A stretch of 64,000 nt of DNA from Cryptomeria japonica (lineage: Eukaryota; Streptophyta; Pinopsida; Cupressales; Cupressaceae). Under the pieces are notes generated by a model. The model was not told where the DNA came from, searched no databases, and saw only the letters and a program-made list of their open reading frames with translations. This document shows, piece after piece, positions 9,217-20,783 of this stretch. Location: the NCBI RefSeq assembly GCF_030272615.1, contig NC_081412.1:38262911-38326910 (forward strand), read 5' to 3'. Every line of letters starts with the position of its first letter. Within the stretch, counting starts at the first letter, position 1. Both the position numbers and the translations under genes were made by a program.

Positions 9217-11106
9217 TTATGTTTCCTCTGTTATCCCATTTACTCTTTCAACCATTAATCCAATATGCCGGTGTGTAGTAGAGAATACTAACCGGTTGGC
9301 TTCTGCAATTAATTCATCTATTTCCTTAGGTGAGTTTACTGGGTAAACAACAAGTAACTTCTCAACTTTAATTTTCTTATCAAGCTCTACAACAACTTGT
9401 CTTCTTGCTTCCAATCTCTTGAATAGTTCATCTAGTAGTTCATCTACCACTTCCATTAAGAACTTCTTATAGATGTCCATGTGTAAAATGACATTGTTTT
9501 CAACTTGTTCTTTCTCATCTGCTGACAATGTATCATATACCTTTCCTATGTTCTTGAGTTTCCCTTCTTCTGTGATTTCATTTAGCAATTTTTCAAGAGG
9601 GGCCATGTTTTGTTTAGTCCTCTTCTTCTTTGGTGTTATCTTTTTCTTTGGTGTTGTCTTTCTAACCGAAGACCTCACTGCCTGTTGTTTTTGTCTAGTT
9701 CTTCTAGGCGAAGGTGTGGATGCCAGTGAAGGATTCCTTTTCCTTACAACTCTTTTGAAAGTTGCAATCATGTCATTCTCTGAAGAAGTAGCTACCGTTG
9801 ATAGGTGATTTTTTGGTTGTAATGTTACTAACTCATCCTTAGTGATGCCGATTTGTTTCAATACATCTTCTTTGATAGCTTTATCTTGTCTAGAGCCTCT
9901 TCTCACAACTGCTTCAACCTTTTTCACTCTTTTCTTAGATTGAATTTGACTTTCTATGGTCTCAGCACTACCAAATACTTCTTCCTTTGGTTCCTTGGGT
10001 GCTTCAAGAAGTGCTTTAGCATAAGTCTCAATGATATGATCATCGGTCTCATAACCCATCTCAGTTACCCAAATTGTTCTTGGTATAACTGCTTCCATCC
10101 AGATCTCATCCTTTTTTATCACAAAACATATGTCATCCTTGTATTTGTTTACAATCTTCTGTGACAATCTAATTCTTTTCTTCATCCTAGCCTTTAGTGC
10201 TTGAAAATAGTCATGAATATTCTTTTCTTTGTTTTCACCCATGTTGTTGAATAGGTTTGTTAACTGTTTTCCTACCGATATATCAAATCCAAGGTTCTTA
10301 TTGCCTATACCGGGAACCTGTTTGGTTATATGTATCATCAAGCATAGAAGTAGATTACCAAACCTAAAAGTCCCTTTCTTATCCTTCTTGATTTTACCTA
10401 AGTTATCAATCAACTCATCTTTTAACCATTCACATACATCAATTTTCACATTGTCCTTAACCATATCATGAGCACTCTTTATGCACAAACTGGAAACTGA
10501 GTTAAGTTTGTTTGCATGAGTAGCTTTGTACCCTAAAATCATGCTAACAAATCTCACATTTATATCAGTCACATCATTAACCCTCAGAGACCTTATGTCA
10601 GATGTTGCACCTATTAAGTTTATTACTTGGTCATTTGAGACCTTCTTAGTCTTGTCTGGTCTATTACTGGTGGAAGGTAACACTGTTACTACTTTCACAG
10701 CTTCCTTTGTAATTTTGTGAACTGAATCAAGCCAAAAGAATGAACCATGTACCCTGCTCAAAACTATCCTAATCACTTCCTTAGGAAATTTAAGAATGCA
10801 GAGGATTTCGGTGAATCCTAGGGTTTCAACAATTTTATGTTCAAGTTTTACATTTCTGGAATTGTCACATATAACAATTTTATACATGTTTTTAATTTCT
10901 TCATCTCCTAATTCCTCTATGTTGCAATGGATATATATTTTGGGATCTTCTGCAAAAACAACTCCTTTTGGAATTTGGGAAAAATCACCTACATTATCAT
11001 CCTTCCTAGCTACCTCGAGAACTAGCTGAAATATGGGCCTAGGGCATTTTATAACCTCGACTACAGTAGGGTTTGCTATTAATTCAGGTGTAGAGGAGGA
11101 TGCCAT
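9217..11106 (-). CDS. B ORF2, N-terminal part: unknown retrotransposon-borne protein
   Basis: 629 codons from MASSSTPEL to TAA 9217-9219. Residues 1-330 look globular (repeated hydrophobic blocks such as FFWLDSVHKITKEAV near 123 and FRFGNLLLCLMIHI near 247). Residues 221-236, KIDVCEWLKDELIDNL, share K-I-D, E, D-E-L and L with a motif in the ORF within the LTR of D. Residues about 390-500 are strongly basic with PKKK-type clusters that could be nuclear localisation signals. No protease, RT or integrase motif. With the C-terminal part the ORF spans about 1,046 codons, interrupted once. Function unknown; a captured plant-transposon or host gene is possible. Confidence 0.65.
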   Translation of the reverse strand: MASSSTPELIANPTVVEVIKCPRPIFQLVLEVARKDDNVGDFSQIPKGVVFAEDPKIYIHCNIEELGDEEIKNMYKIVICDNSRNVKLEHKIVETLGFTEILCILKFPKEVIRIVLSRVHGSFFWLDSVHKITKEAVKVVTVLPSTSNRPDKTKKVSNDQVINLIGATSDIRSLRVNDVTDINVRFVSMILGYKATHANKLNSVSSLCIKSAHDMVKDNVKIDVCEWLKDELIDNLGKIKKDKKGTFRFGNLLLCLMIHITKQVPGIGNKNLGFDISVGKQLTNLFNNMGENKEKNIHDYFQALKARMKKRIRLSQKIVNKYKDDICFVIKKDEIWMEAVIPRTIWVTEMGYETDDHIIETYAKALLEAPKEPKEEVFGSAETIESQIQSKKRVKKVEAVVRRGSRQDKAIKEDVLKQIGITKDELVTLQPKNHLSTVATSSENDMIATFKRVVRKRNPSLASTPSPRRTRQKQQAVRSSVRKTTPKKKITPKKKRTKQNMAPLEKLLNEITEEGKLKNIGKVYDTLSADEKEQVENNVILHMDIYKKFLMEVVDELLDELFKRLEARRQVVVELDKKIKVEKLLVVYPVNSPKEIDELIAEANRLVFSTTHRHIGLMVERVNGITEET

Positions 11107-11446
11107 GATGATAAATACCTTTTTCTGCCTTAGGATGGATTGATTGTTGAAGTGCTTTTCCTATTTTCTTGAAATGCCTTAGCTCTGCAAATTTCATGCT
11201 CTTCGAATGTTTGAAATATCGGTGAAATGAAATGGAGCCAAAATCACAAATTTATAATGTTTATTTGCCATCTACCACATTTAATGCATGTTGGTTAAGT
11301 AGTCACTTAATATTGTCTACCGGTATAGAAGTAATTTTTCTTACCATTAACTGAGGTAATAATAGCATATGTCTCATTAGATTGCCAAACCCTCAAGAAT
11401 TTTTTTTTCAATTTGATGAAGAGCTTCCTGTTGGTGGAGTACTGCT
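11107..11446. other. B: AT-rich spacer between ORF1 and ORF2
   Basis: About 340 bases with only short frames. It would be the leader of ORF2; I see no splice site or promoter that I can defend. Confidence 0.4.
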
Positions 11447-11948
11447 CTATCCTGCCGATAGAGCACTACTCTGTCTTTCCAATTGAGGAGTATTCCCAAC
11501 AATATTTAGGTCTGACTTTCTAATCCATTGTTTTGAGAATTCTTGCTTAACCTCTTCAACTTTTTCTTTTCCTTTCAAACTAGAACTTTTGTTGTCTGTC
11601 AGTGATCCTTTACTTCTGCAGAATTTTGCAATATGCCCAATCTTGTTACATGCATAGCAAGTCACATTATTCTTTTGAATAGCTTTACCATAACCTATGC
11701 TAGTATGTGCTCTACATTGATTAGATAGGTGTCCAAATTTTCCACAAACATAACATCTCACATTCATTCTGCAATTTTTCAGAGTTGTGACCAACTTTGT
11801 TACATTTTGAACATTGACCGGTGGGTGTGTTGATGTTCTTATAATTTCTAGATCTACATTGATTTTCTCTATGACCATACTTATTACAGTTAAAGCATTT
11901 TCCATTGAATTTTTAAGCATTAGGTTGCCTTACCGGTTTGCTATGATC
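11447..11948 (-). pseudogene. B ORF1, C-terminal part: four CCHC zinc knuckles
   Basis: Four consecutive knuckles on the minus strand: CFNCNKYGHRENQC, CSKCNKVGHNSEK then C, CYVCGKFGHLSNQC and CYACNKIGHIAKFC. Between the second and third a one-base insertion shifts the frame, so no single frame reads all four. Knuckles of this type bind RNA in Gag nucleocapsids. Two in-frame stops (about 11949 and 11915) separate this part from the coiled coil, but the frame is otherwise shared, so both parts were once one protein. Confidence 0.75.
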
Positions 11949-12545
11949 CTAAGTGTTTGCAGTACCGAAGCTTTCTCCTACCTCAAAGCCAATTCCACAA
12001 GTGTCACCATTAGGTTTCTGAATCTTCAATAAGTCACCAAGTTCTTCTGAGCTTTTCTTGAATTTGTCTTTGTGCTGATTTGCAATATCCAGTTCTCTTT
12101 CTAAGATCTCTTTCTGTCTCATCAGTTCATTTGAGTCATTCTGAGTATGCATTAGATCTGTCTTCAATAGGTCATTTTCATAGCTAAGTCTTGTGTTCTC
12201 ATTTGCTGCATCACTTAGTCTTCTGGTCAATTCTTCTTCATTCTTCTTCCTATCTTCAATTTCCTTACAGAATCTCATGGTCATGTCTTGCATTTCATTC
12301 TTCGCTATCATGTTCTATTGTTTCAGCTTGTTTATCTGATCATTAAGTGATTCTTTTTCATAATTCTCATTTTGCATCTTTTCACATAATTCTCATCTCT
12401 TGTTTCTTGCAATGGTAAAATTTTCTTGAAGTGCCTGAATGATATCCTGAGCTACCTTTAGATCATCTTCAAGTTTGATGTTTTTCAATTTCTCTGTATC
12501 ATAGTCTGAGAGAGTTGCTTCTAGTTGCTTCATTAGATTTTCCAT
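11949..12545 (-). pseudogene. B ORF1, N-terminal part: long coiled coil (gag-like)
   Basis: From ATG at 12545, 57 bases after the primer site, one frame reads an almost uninterrupted Glu/Lys/Leu-rich coiled coil of about 200 residues, broken by TGA 12393-12395 and TAG 12315-12317. With the following zinc knuckles it resembles a Gag in which the capsid domain is replaced by a coiled coil. No typical copia gag motif is seen. Function as RNA-packaging protein is inference. Confidence 0.65.
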
Positions 12546-12601
12546 CTCTACCGGTGTCAAGATCTTCCTCAAGCTGTTAGACTTCTGAAAATAGAGGACT
12601 A

Positions 12602-12614
12602 GGCTCTAATACCA
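12602..12614 (-). promoter_or_regulatory. Primer binding site of B (initiator Met tRNA type)
   Basis: Minus strand TGGTATTAGAGCC, two bases after the LTR end CCTAACA. It differs by one base from the standard TGGTATCAGAGC of plant copia elements. Confidence 0.8.
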
Positions 12615-12616
12615 AT

Positions 12617-13180
12617 TGTTAGGATTCCCACAAATACTGAGAGGAGGGGGGGGTGAATTAGTATCTAACTGGTATATTGAATTTCTTAACTTAAAACATG
12701 TAGAACATATTATAACAGTGTATCGGTAAGCAAGAAATAATGCAATAAACAGAATTAAAAACAACCACATGTAGAACACACCATAACACAATATTTTAAT
12801 GAGGAAAATTGGTGTGGGAAAAACCTCAGTGGGATTTGTGACCCACAATATTCACTTACTGGCTAATAAGAGAATATTACTTACAAGAGGGGCTTGCACA
12901 TGCAGGAAGGCCAAGTGCCTAGAGCTCACTGCTCAATGGGAAGTCTCACTGACTTACAAAAATGGATTATATAAATCCAGTATCTTGTACTACTTCAGAA
13001 TAGCATCTATAATGCCAGATCCAATACCGATTTCTAGTCTGCTTCTTACATAAACCCTTAACCTATATTTCACATAAGAGGTCTCCCTAATTACATTCTA
13101 CCATTCATCTTTTTTTGTTATCAAATGTCCTACAATGACCTTTTATATATAAGAGTCATTATACAATGTTGCCAAGCTGG
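12617..13180 (-). repeat. 5' LTR of B, left piece
   Basis: Begins TGTTAGGATTCCC on the plus strand and runs to the insertion point of H at 13180, where the five bases GCTGG are the left target-site copy. The rest of the LTR is at 29026-29264. Confidence 0.8.
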
Positions 13181-14311
13181 TGTAGCATCGTAAAATTGTG
13201 ACACTTGTAATTTTGACTGCATTTGGGTCTTCACGATGGTGGCACAACATTGAACCTAAATGGAGACCCCGAAACCTATTTACGACATCGAAAACTGCAT
13301 CTTTCTACACGTTGGCCTGATCCTCCTTGCACTTGGTTGTCCCGGGAGGTGGGACCATGGTGCCCAGTGCCCTGGTCCTTTAGGACCATGGCACCTAATG
13401 CCCTGGTCCCTCAGGACCATGGCACCCAACGCCTTGGTCCCTGGCCCTATTTTGGGCCCAGTCTCTTGTTGGGCATCAGGTCTTCAAGTTTGCAATTTGG
13501 AAAATAATGCTCCTAGGTTGGCCTAAGGTCGGAAAAATCAGTCTCCTAACCCTAATTTACAAGTATATAAACTACATTTCCCCTCCCAGAAAGGAGGAGA
13601 AAAAAACATATGTGTGCAAGAGGCGGAAGCAATAAGCAAACATTAAAACATTCAAACATTCAAATGTTCAAGCATTCCTTCAAGAAATTGAGCATTCTAG
13701 GTCTCCATTCAAGGCTAGGTGTTGCATTCAAGACAAGGATTCAACCATTGAAGAGGAGATCACCTACAACATACAACATACAACATACAACATCATTACG
13801 CCTTCGCATGTAAGAATACAAACATTCTTACAACAAGGTTGTAGGTACGTGGCTATAATTGAAGATCTGGAATCCTTGTGCAGAGACTAATAGATCCCCC
13901 TTCATTTCGCGGATTTTTTGGAGGACCGTGTGCACTCTGGGCACCATCTTCCCATCAAATTTTGCTCAAACTTGTAGGATAGCATCGTCTCGACATTTTA
14001 CTGCTAATTTCAGGTCCGTAGCTTCATCTCGTGTCTCTATCTCCATCTACAAGTGAATCTTTCTTACTTTTACATACACTCCTAGTTCAATCCTTCTATC
14101 TACATTCTTTACAAAAGAGGGTATCCTTGCTGTCTCAACCCTTGAAACTCATTTAGAATTCAGTCTTGCATTGTGTGGGATTGGATCTTGTGAGTTTCAA
14201 CCCCTCTTTTGAATGTAAAGTCTCTCCTAAGTGAAAACTGTCAATCCTAGTGACCTCCTTTCTCTCTCCTTGGAGTAGGGGAACACCTAGGGTTTGATTT
14301 TCCACTTTACA
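13181..14311 (+). repeat. 5' LTR of H
   Basis: 1,131 bp from TGTAGCATCG to CACTTTACA. Contains three GC-rich palindromic units (about 13351-13440), TATA box at 13564 and an ACATTCAA short repeat at about 13643-13675. Confidence 0.9.
13564..13571 (+). promoter_or_regulatory. TATA box in LTR of H
   Basis: TATATAAA within CAAGTATATAAACTAC, conserved at the same place in all LTRs of H and I (20275, 21138, 27897). The transcript would start about 30 bases downstream. Confidence 0.65.
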
Positions 14312-14315
14312 TTTT

Positions 14316-14334
14316 TGGTGAACCCGACGTGAAC
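14316..14334 (+). promoter_or_regulatory. Primer binding site of H
   Basis: TGGTGAACCCGACGTGAAC, four bases after the LTR end. One base differs from I; the same site occurs in A. Confidence 0.75.
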
Positions 14335-15714
14335 ATCCTAATTCTGATTATTCATGGTTAGATCTGAAAAATTTTCCTTCCTTAATTACATTTTCATGTT
14401 TGATCTTTTGCAAATTTTAGACGTTAATTGCATAAAAACCCTAAATTTTCTTTTAGTAATTGAGCTTGTGAAATGTCTAATTGTTAATGCTTGTTTCAGA
14501 TCTACCCTTCTATTGCAAATTATCAATTCATATTTGTCCCTTAATTCTGTAAATTAAGTGGTTAAGTGTCAAAACCCTAATTTTTAACCCTCTTGATTCA
14601 ACCTTTGACCGATGATTTCACTAATCAAAACACCTCCAAATCAGCTGTAACTTTGGATTCCGCAACAAAATCATAATATCTTTCATCCCTAAAAATTTTG
14701 AAAAACGTTGCGAGGACACCTCTAAATCAGCTGTAACTTTGGATTTCACTGATCAAAACACCTCCATTGTCCCCGACATTTTTTCTAAAATTTCGGGAGC
14801 TAGATCTTACTGTGTTTTTCTGCTAGAATCCAGAATCTTGGCTGATTTCATCAATTCTAACACTTTCAAAATTAAAGTCAAAGTTGGTCTAGTGATTTCT
14901 TGGATTAAGGCTTCTAATCATTCAAAAATTGTTGAAATTGAAATTTTGTGTTAAAATTGTGTTTCTTACTGTCCTAAATCTGAAAAGTGTGTTGGCATTC
15001 ATTCAAAGTTTCAGTGCTTTATTCAAATTTTTGCAATTTGTGACTTTTGAAATTAAGTGTTTAATTGCAACAACTTTGATTTCCACTTTCAAAATTGAAT
15101 TTTGCATGAAATTGAGTCAACTTTTAAATTTCAAGGCTTGCATTTCTTTTAGTGTTCCCTCTAAAATCATAAAATTCAAAATTTCAGTTTCCCTCTCTTT
15201 TTCAAAATTCAAATTCTGCATTTTTCAACAATCTTGGTAGGATTCAATTATGAGATTGCAACTTTAATTTGGCCTATCTATAGATCGTAAAATCATTCAA
15301 TTTTTTCAAATTAGCTTTAAAATCATCATAACCTTCATCCCTGAAAATTTTGAAAAAAGTTGCAAGGACCGTGTGCACTCCGTTCGCCACAGTCCCCGAC
15401 ATTTTTTTCAAAATTTTGGGAGATTGTCATGATTGAATTTAACAGCTTAAATCTAGGAGATTGGCTGATTTTATTGAAATTTACTACCTCTAAATTCGAA
15501 AATAAATTCAAAATTCAAGATTTCAATTTTCAAGATAACAATTAAAATTAAGAGCTACCCCCCCTTGGCCCTAATTTTTCAATTGTGCCTACCTTTCTTG
15601 GAAGTTGTGTTTCCCTCTTCTTTCACAAAGTTCAAATTGGATAATCATTATCTCATTGTTCAATTTTGCCAACTTTATTTTCAAAATTCAAAATCTTCTC
15701 TCTCTCTCTAGTGC
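14335..15714 (+). other. Leader of H with two imperfect stem-loops
   Basis: About 1.4 kb of AT-rich sequence without a defended ORF. Stem-loop positions 14683-14798 (interrupted) and 15338-15421. It corresponds to the leader of I at 22044-23200. Confidence 0.6.
15338..15421 (+). repeat. Leader stem-loop 2 of H
   Basis: Outer arms TCCCTGAAAATTTTGAAAAA and its imperfect reverse complement ending TTTTGGGA; inner arms GGACCGTG and CACAGTCC; GTGCAC at the top. Same structure as in I at 23015. Confidence 0.6.
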
Positions 15715-18697
15715 ATGAGTTTTACAACAATAAGCCCTACTTACACTATTCTCATTAGACGAAGCCTTAGAATTAAGTCTTTCCAAGGTTTAATTACCGA
15801 GGAGATGGAACCTAATTTGAATGGCCTTTTAAACGAGGACATGGGTAATTCCTCTAATCCTCTTAATGATGAAGAAGCTCTCCATGAGGTTTCTGTAGAA
15901 CAACTTTCGAAATTGGATAACCAATTTGATGATTTTCAGCAATGGATGTCTCAAGAATACCCCAATAGTCAAGCTCTTTCATTAATTGAGGGTCTAAAAC
16001 ATATGGTTCAAAGTGATAAGAATGGAATTGATATTTTGCGTAGTATTGCACACATCGTGGATTCGAATGTGATGCCTATGAAGAATTGTGCCGAAACTTT
16101 AGGTTATACACAACCTCCTACTCAAGTCAATCATTCTATCCCTTTGACAACTTCTATTGCTAGTATACCTACTTTTACATCAAACATAATGACTACTTCA
16201 ATACAAAACATTCCACCTATGATCACCAGTCATGGGGGCAATCCTTCCTCTTCAATCAACCCTCTTCCTTCATTCAATCCAACTTCTTCATTCATTCCTT
16301 CAATGAGTGTCCCTATTACATCTCCACAAATGAACATGACGCAAGGGGGCAATTCATTCAACCATTCCATTCCTCCTTGTAGTGCTCCTTTTTTCCAATC
16401 ATCTCCTATGACTAACTATCATAGTGTCCCACCATCTTACTCTCAATCAATACCTTCTTTCAATAACATAATACCTCCATCACAATCTAACATGTCTAAT
16501 ATGAACTCTTCGACTGAAGCGATCATTAACAATCTTGCACAAACTGTCTCTTCTTTACAGCAACAAATTGCCTCTATGAATCAGTCTAAGTTTAGTGTGC
16601 CCACATTTGATGTTGCGAGCCCACTTTCTCTTGACATTGTTCAAGCTATCCCCCCTAAGCATGTTGAAATCCCACAGTTGGAGCTTTATAATGGTAAAGG
16701 TGATCCTCTAACACATGTTAAGACCTTTCAAACAATATGTACCGATTTTGCTTATGACCAAAAGTTGCTTGCAAAACTGTTTACTAAAACACTAAGAGAT
16801 AAGGCTCTACAATGGTATTGCCCGTTGCCTTCCTAATCTATTACTTCTTTCCAACAACTTGCAAATGCTTTTATTCAACAATTTCAAAACAATATAAGTC
16901 CTAAAGTTACTTTGATTGATTTAATGCATTGTAAACAAGGTGTTAAAGAAAAAGTGACTAATTTCATTGGTAGATATAAGCATTTGTGTACTCAAATTTC
17001 TTTTCCAGTACCTGACAACGATATTCAAAGAATCTTTATTTCTAATTTACAAAAAGATATTAGAGAAAAACTTCTATTTTCTGAGTTTACTTCTTTCCAA
17101 CAGTTGTGTGCAACTCTTCACAATTATCAACTGACTGTGAGTCAAATGGAACAAGAAAATCCTATGGCTCCGAGTGATAAAGGTGATAGTAGTCAACAAC
17201 CATTTGGGAAGTTTAAACCAAACAGAGGGTTCGTTAAGTTCAATGAAAACATCACCAACAACAATGTGAATGCAGCATTAGGTGTGCCTCCTATTTCTAA
17301 GTTTTTCAAGAAAGAAAGAGAGTTTACTCCTTTGAATGAATCATTGCATAGTATTATGAATAAGTTATTGGAATAAAATGTGCTTACTCTCCATCCTATA
17401 AAGCAATAGATCCTGCAAAGATTAATTCACCCTATTTTGATAACAAATCTTTTTGTCAATTTCATCATCAACCTAGGCATGATACTGAAAAATGTTTTGC
17501 TTTAAAGGGTAAAATTCAAGATTTGATTGATAATAATACTATCTCTGTTTCAGGTGTGAATGATAAAGGCAACACATCTATAGCTCTTCCTAACCAAAAT
17601 CTTAAGATTTTTACTGATCCATTACCTTCTCATACCTCTAATGTGATTGAGACTAATGGTTCCTCTTTCTCACCTGATGGTCTTGTGTCTATGACTCCGA
17701 ATGTGATTAACTTTGTAGAGCAGTAGAAAATCCCTAAAGAACCTTCCATCACATTTGATTCCAGTGAAACTATCAGGGCACCTGATGGTCCTTTATATAT
17801 AGTTGCAAAAGTCAAGAATACACCTTGCCGTGGAGTGCTTATTGATCCTTCTTATATGGTTAATGTCATTACTGAAGAATTTCTTTTTACTTTGCAATTG
17901 AATCAAGTGATCTATGACAAAACAAATGTGGTTGTGAAATTATTTGATGCATTTTCTTCTCCTGCAATTGGTTCTATTACATTACCTATTGAGTTCCATA
18001 ACAAATCCCTTGATGTGAGATTTGCTATTATTCCATCATCCAAACAATTTCGTGTGAAGCTAGGCTATCCTTGGCTATCTTCCATGAAAGCTATTGCTTC
18101 TCCTATTCACAAGTGTTTGAAATTTCCCCATAATGGTGAAGTTGTTACTGTCAATCATAGTCTCTTTAAACTAGCTGAAAGAACTTCAAGTGTTCCTAAT
18201 GATTTTTTTGGCCTAAACAATTCCAATCTCTTCCACCGCGAAGTGATCATCTTTTCAAATCTTATCAAAAGTGGAAAAAAGATATGATCCTATCTCTGAA
18301 TGAACCTCGAACACCCAAACTTGATATTCCTATCGTTCTTGAGAAGGAAGTTCTTCCTTTGAAAGATAAAACTAATGTCTTTCCTCAACAAGATTCCCAA
18401 CCCATTCCTATGGATGTGACTATGTCTATGTCTAATAAACTTTCTAAAAGTAGACCTATACCTCCTCGTCATGATGGACTTGGTCTCCTTCCTAAACCAA
18501 ATATTCCTCCTTTATATGGAGCAGTTCCTCCTCCTTCCTCTTATAAAGAGAAGAGACCTTCCTCTTCTCCTATTATCTAGCCTAAGAGACCACAACCTAA
18601 ACACCCAATTGATAAGGATGAGAACATTCCTCCTCCTCAATCTTCTCAACTTCCTACTAAGACTAGACAAAATCGTTCTGCGCGTGAACGCCGATGA
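15715..18697 (+). pseudogene. Decayed gag and protease-like ORF of H
   Basis: Homologous along its whole length to the intact 995-codon ORF of I. Breaks seen by comparison: TAA 16834-16836 (Tyr in I), TAA 17374-17376 (Gln in I), a frame change near 17405, TAG near 17726 (Gln in I), a shift near 18205 at a run of T, and TAG near 18580 (Gln in I). The final TGA (18695-18697) is shared with I. The gag domain (about 16680-17160) and CxFH-type knuckle region are recognisable. Unlikely to make protein. Confidence 0.85.
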
Positions 18698-19099
18698 AAG
18701 TGTCGTCTTAGAGCTTGTGCAGCTGCTTCTCAAACTTTGCAATCCCCAAAAACACCTTCAGCTAGTATTATTCCATTTTCTCCTCAGCCAAAAATTGAGC
18801 CAAAATCTCCTAAGCATAAGATGCATGATGGTTTTGATCCTATGCGAGTTAAAGATCCTATTTTTATAAATCTTGATGATGATATAGATGAAAATGTTAC
18901 TTCTCTTGCTTCTGATAGTGAATATGAATATTTTGATATTGATAACCATTTATCTAACAAATTTTCTAAAGCACTTATCTTAGCTCCTAGACAAGAACAA
19001 CGTGGCTTGGAACATGAACATAGCCCTTGTTTGGATCTTGTGATAGCTCCATCTGCTATGTTGGATGTTCCTCCTCTAGCGTGTTTCCTGCCTTCCTGA
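18698..19099 (+). pseudogene. Open frame after the shared TGA (H)
   Basis: In the same frame as gag after TGA 18695-18697, about 130 codons rich in Ser, Pro and acidic residues, ending at a TGA. It aligns with 26189-26653 of I without a frame change up to the last residues. Confidence 0.55.
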
Positions 19100-19898
19100 A
19101 ATATTGATTAGCAAGATCGAGGGGTGGATGATGTGCTAGACTAGTTCATTAGCATAGCAGACTCTCTCTTCTTCTCTTGATATCTTTTGTTACTTCTTCT
19201 ATGTGTTAATCTCATTCTTCTATTTGTTGTCCTTAGTGTTGTCTACTTGAGGACGATGCAAAGCATTGAGATCTCTTTTGGTCTCTCTCATGTTGACTCA
19301 AAAGACACATGTGTTCCCTTCTTCTAGGTGACCTTCCTTGATTGGGGAATGAAGAACAATTATGCATACATACATATGATATACATGAATTATCATACAG
19401 CATACTGACCCCAAGGAAAGCAAAGTCACCTTGTGATTTGTGTTTTGTGTCTATTATCCTTGGGTTTATCTCACACTTGGGGGCTAAATCTTTGTGATAA
19501 CATGCACCTTTCCCTTCTCATTTCTTATGTGTATCACTATCTTAAAGAAATCACCCCCGATGAGGCATGTGCAATCACTTTAACGTAGGGGGCATACACT
19601 CCGTTCATATCTCTTCAAGATTATTAAAAAATTTCTTGGCGAACTTAGCTTTGCCTTGAAAATTTTTGGTATTTTTTCTAGCATGACTCATAGTGAGGGA
19701 ACCATACTATTGTCAGTCATGGTTCTCCCTTGTGATCTTCCCTTTTACTTTGTTAATCAAATTCGTAAGATCCTTAGTCCACTGGGGGCTTGGTGTATCT
19801 TGCCTCCTTGACATGGTGAAAGTCTTTCAATGTTGTTTCCTTGTACTTTACCAGAAGTATGGGCGTACGCTTATACTCCCACTAAAGTGGGGGCTAAA
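19100..19898 (+). other. 3' untranslated region and polypurine tract of H
   Basis: About 800 bases without ORF. Includes CTACTTGAGGACGATGCAAA, a degenerate stem-loop near 19550-19588, and the purine-rich AAAGTGGGGGCTAAA directly before the 3' LTR. Confidence 0.6.
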
Positions 19899-20783
19899 TG
19901 TAGCATCATAAAATTGCGACACTTGTAAATTTGACTGCATTTGGGTCTTCACGATGGCGACGCAACATTGAACCTGAATGGAGACCCCGAAACCTGTTTA
20001 CGACATCAAAAACTGCATCTTTCTGCACCTTGGACTAATCCTCCTTGCACCCTGTTGTCTCGAGAGGTGGGACCATGGCGCCCTGGTCCTTTAGGACCAT
20101 GGCACCCAGGGCCCTGGTCCCTCAGGACCATGGTGCCCAGCACCCTGGTCCCTGGCCCTATTTTGGGCCCGGTCTCTTGTTGGGCATCGGGTCTTCAAGT
20201 TTGCAATTTGGAAAATAATGCTCCTAGGTCAGCCTAAGGTCAGAAAAATTAGTCTCCTAACCCTAATTTACAAGTATATAAACTACATTTCCCCTCCCAG
20301 AAAAGGAGGAGAAAAAAACATATGTGTGCAAGAGGTGGAAGTGATAGGCAAACATTAAAACATTCAAACATTCAAACATTCAAGCATTCCTTCAAGCAAT
20401 TGAGCATTCTAGGTCTCCATTCAAGGCTAGGTGTTGCATTCAAGACAAGGATTCAACCATTGAAGAGGAGATCACCTACAACATACAACATACAACATAC
20501 AACATCATTACACCTTCACATGTAAGAATACAAACATTCTTACAACAAGGTTGTAGGTACGTGGCTGTAATTGAAGATCTGGAATCCTTGTGCAGAGATG
20601 AACAAATCCCCCTTTGTTTCGTGGATTTTTCGGAGGACCGTGTGCACTCTGGGCGCCACCATCCCATCAACTTTTGCTCAAACTTGCAGGACAACATCGT
20701 CTTGACATTTTACTACTAATTTCAGGTTCATAGCTTCATCCCGTGTCTCTATCTCCATCTACAAGTGAATCTTTCTTACTTTT
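19899..20783 (+). repeat. 3' LTR of H, left piece
   Basis: TGTAGCATCATAAAATT start; matches the 5' LTR until the insertion of I after CTTTT (20779-20783). It continues at 28781. Confidence 0.9.
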
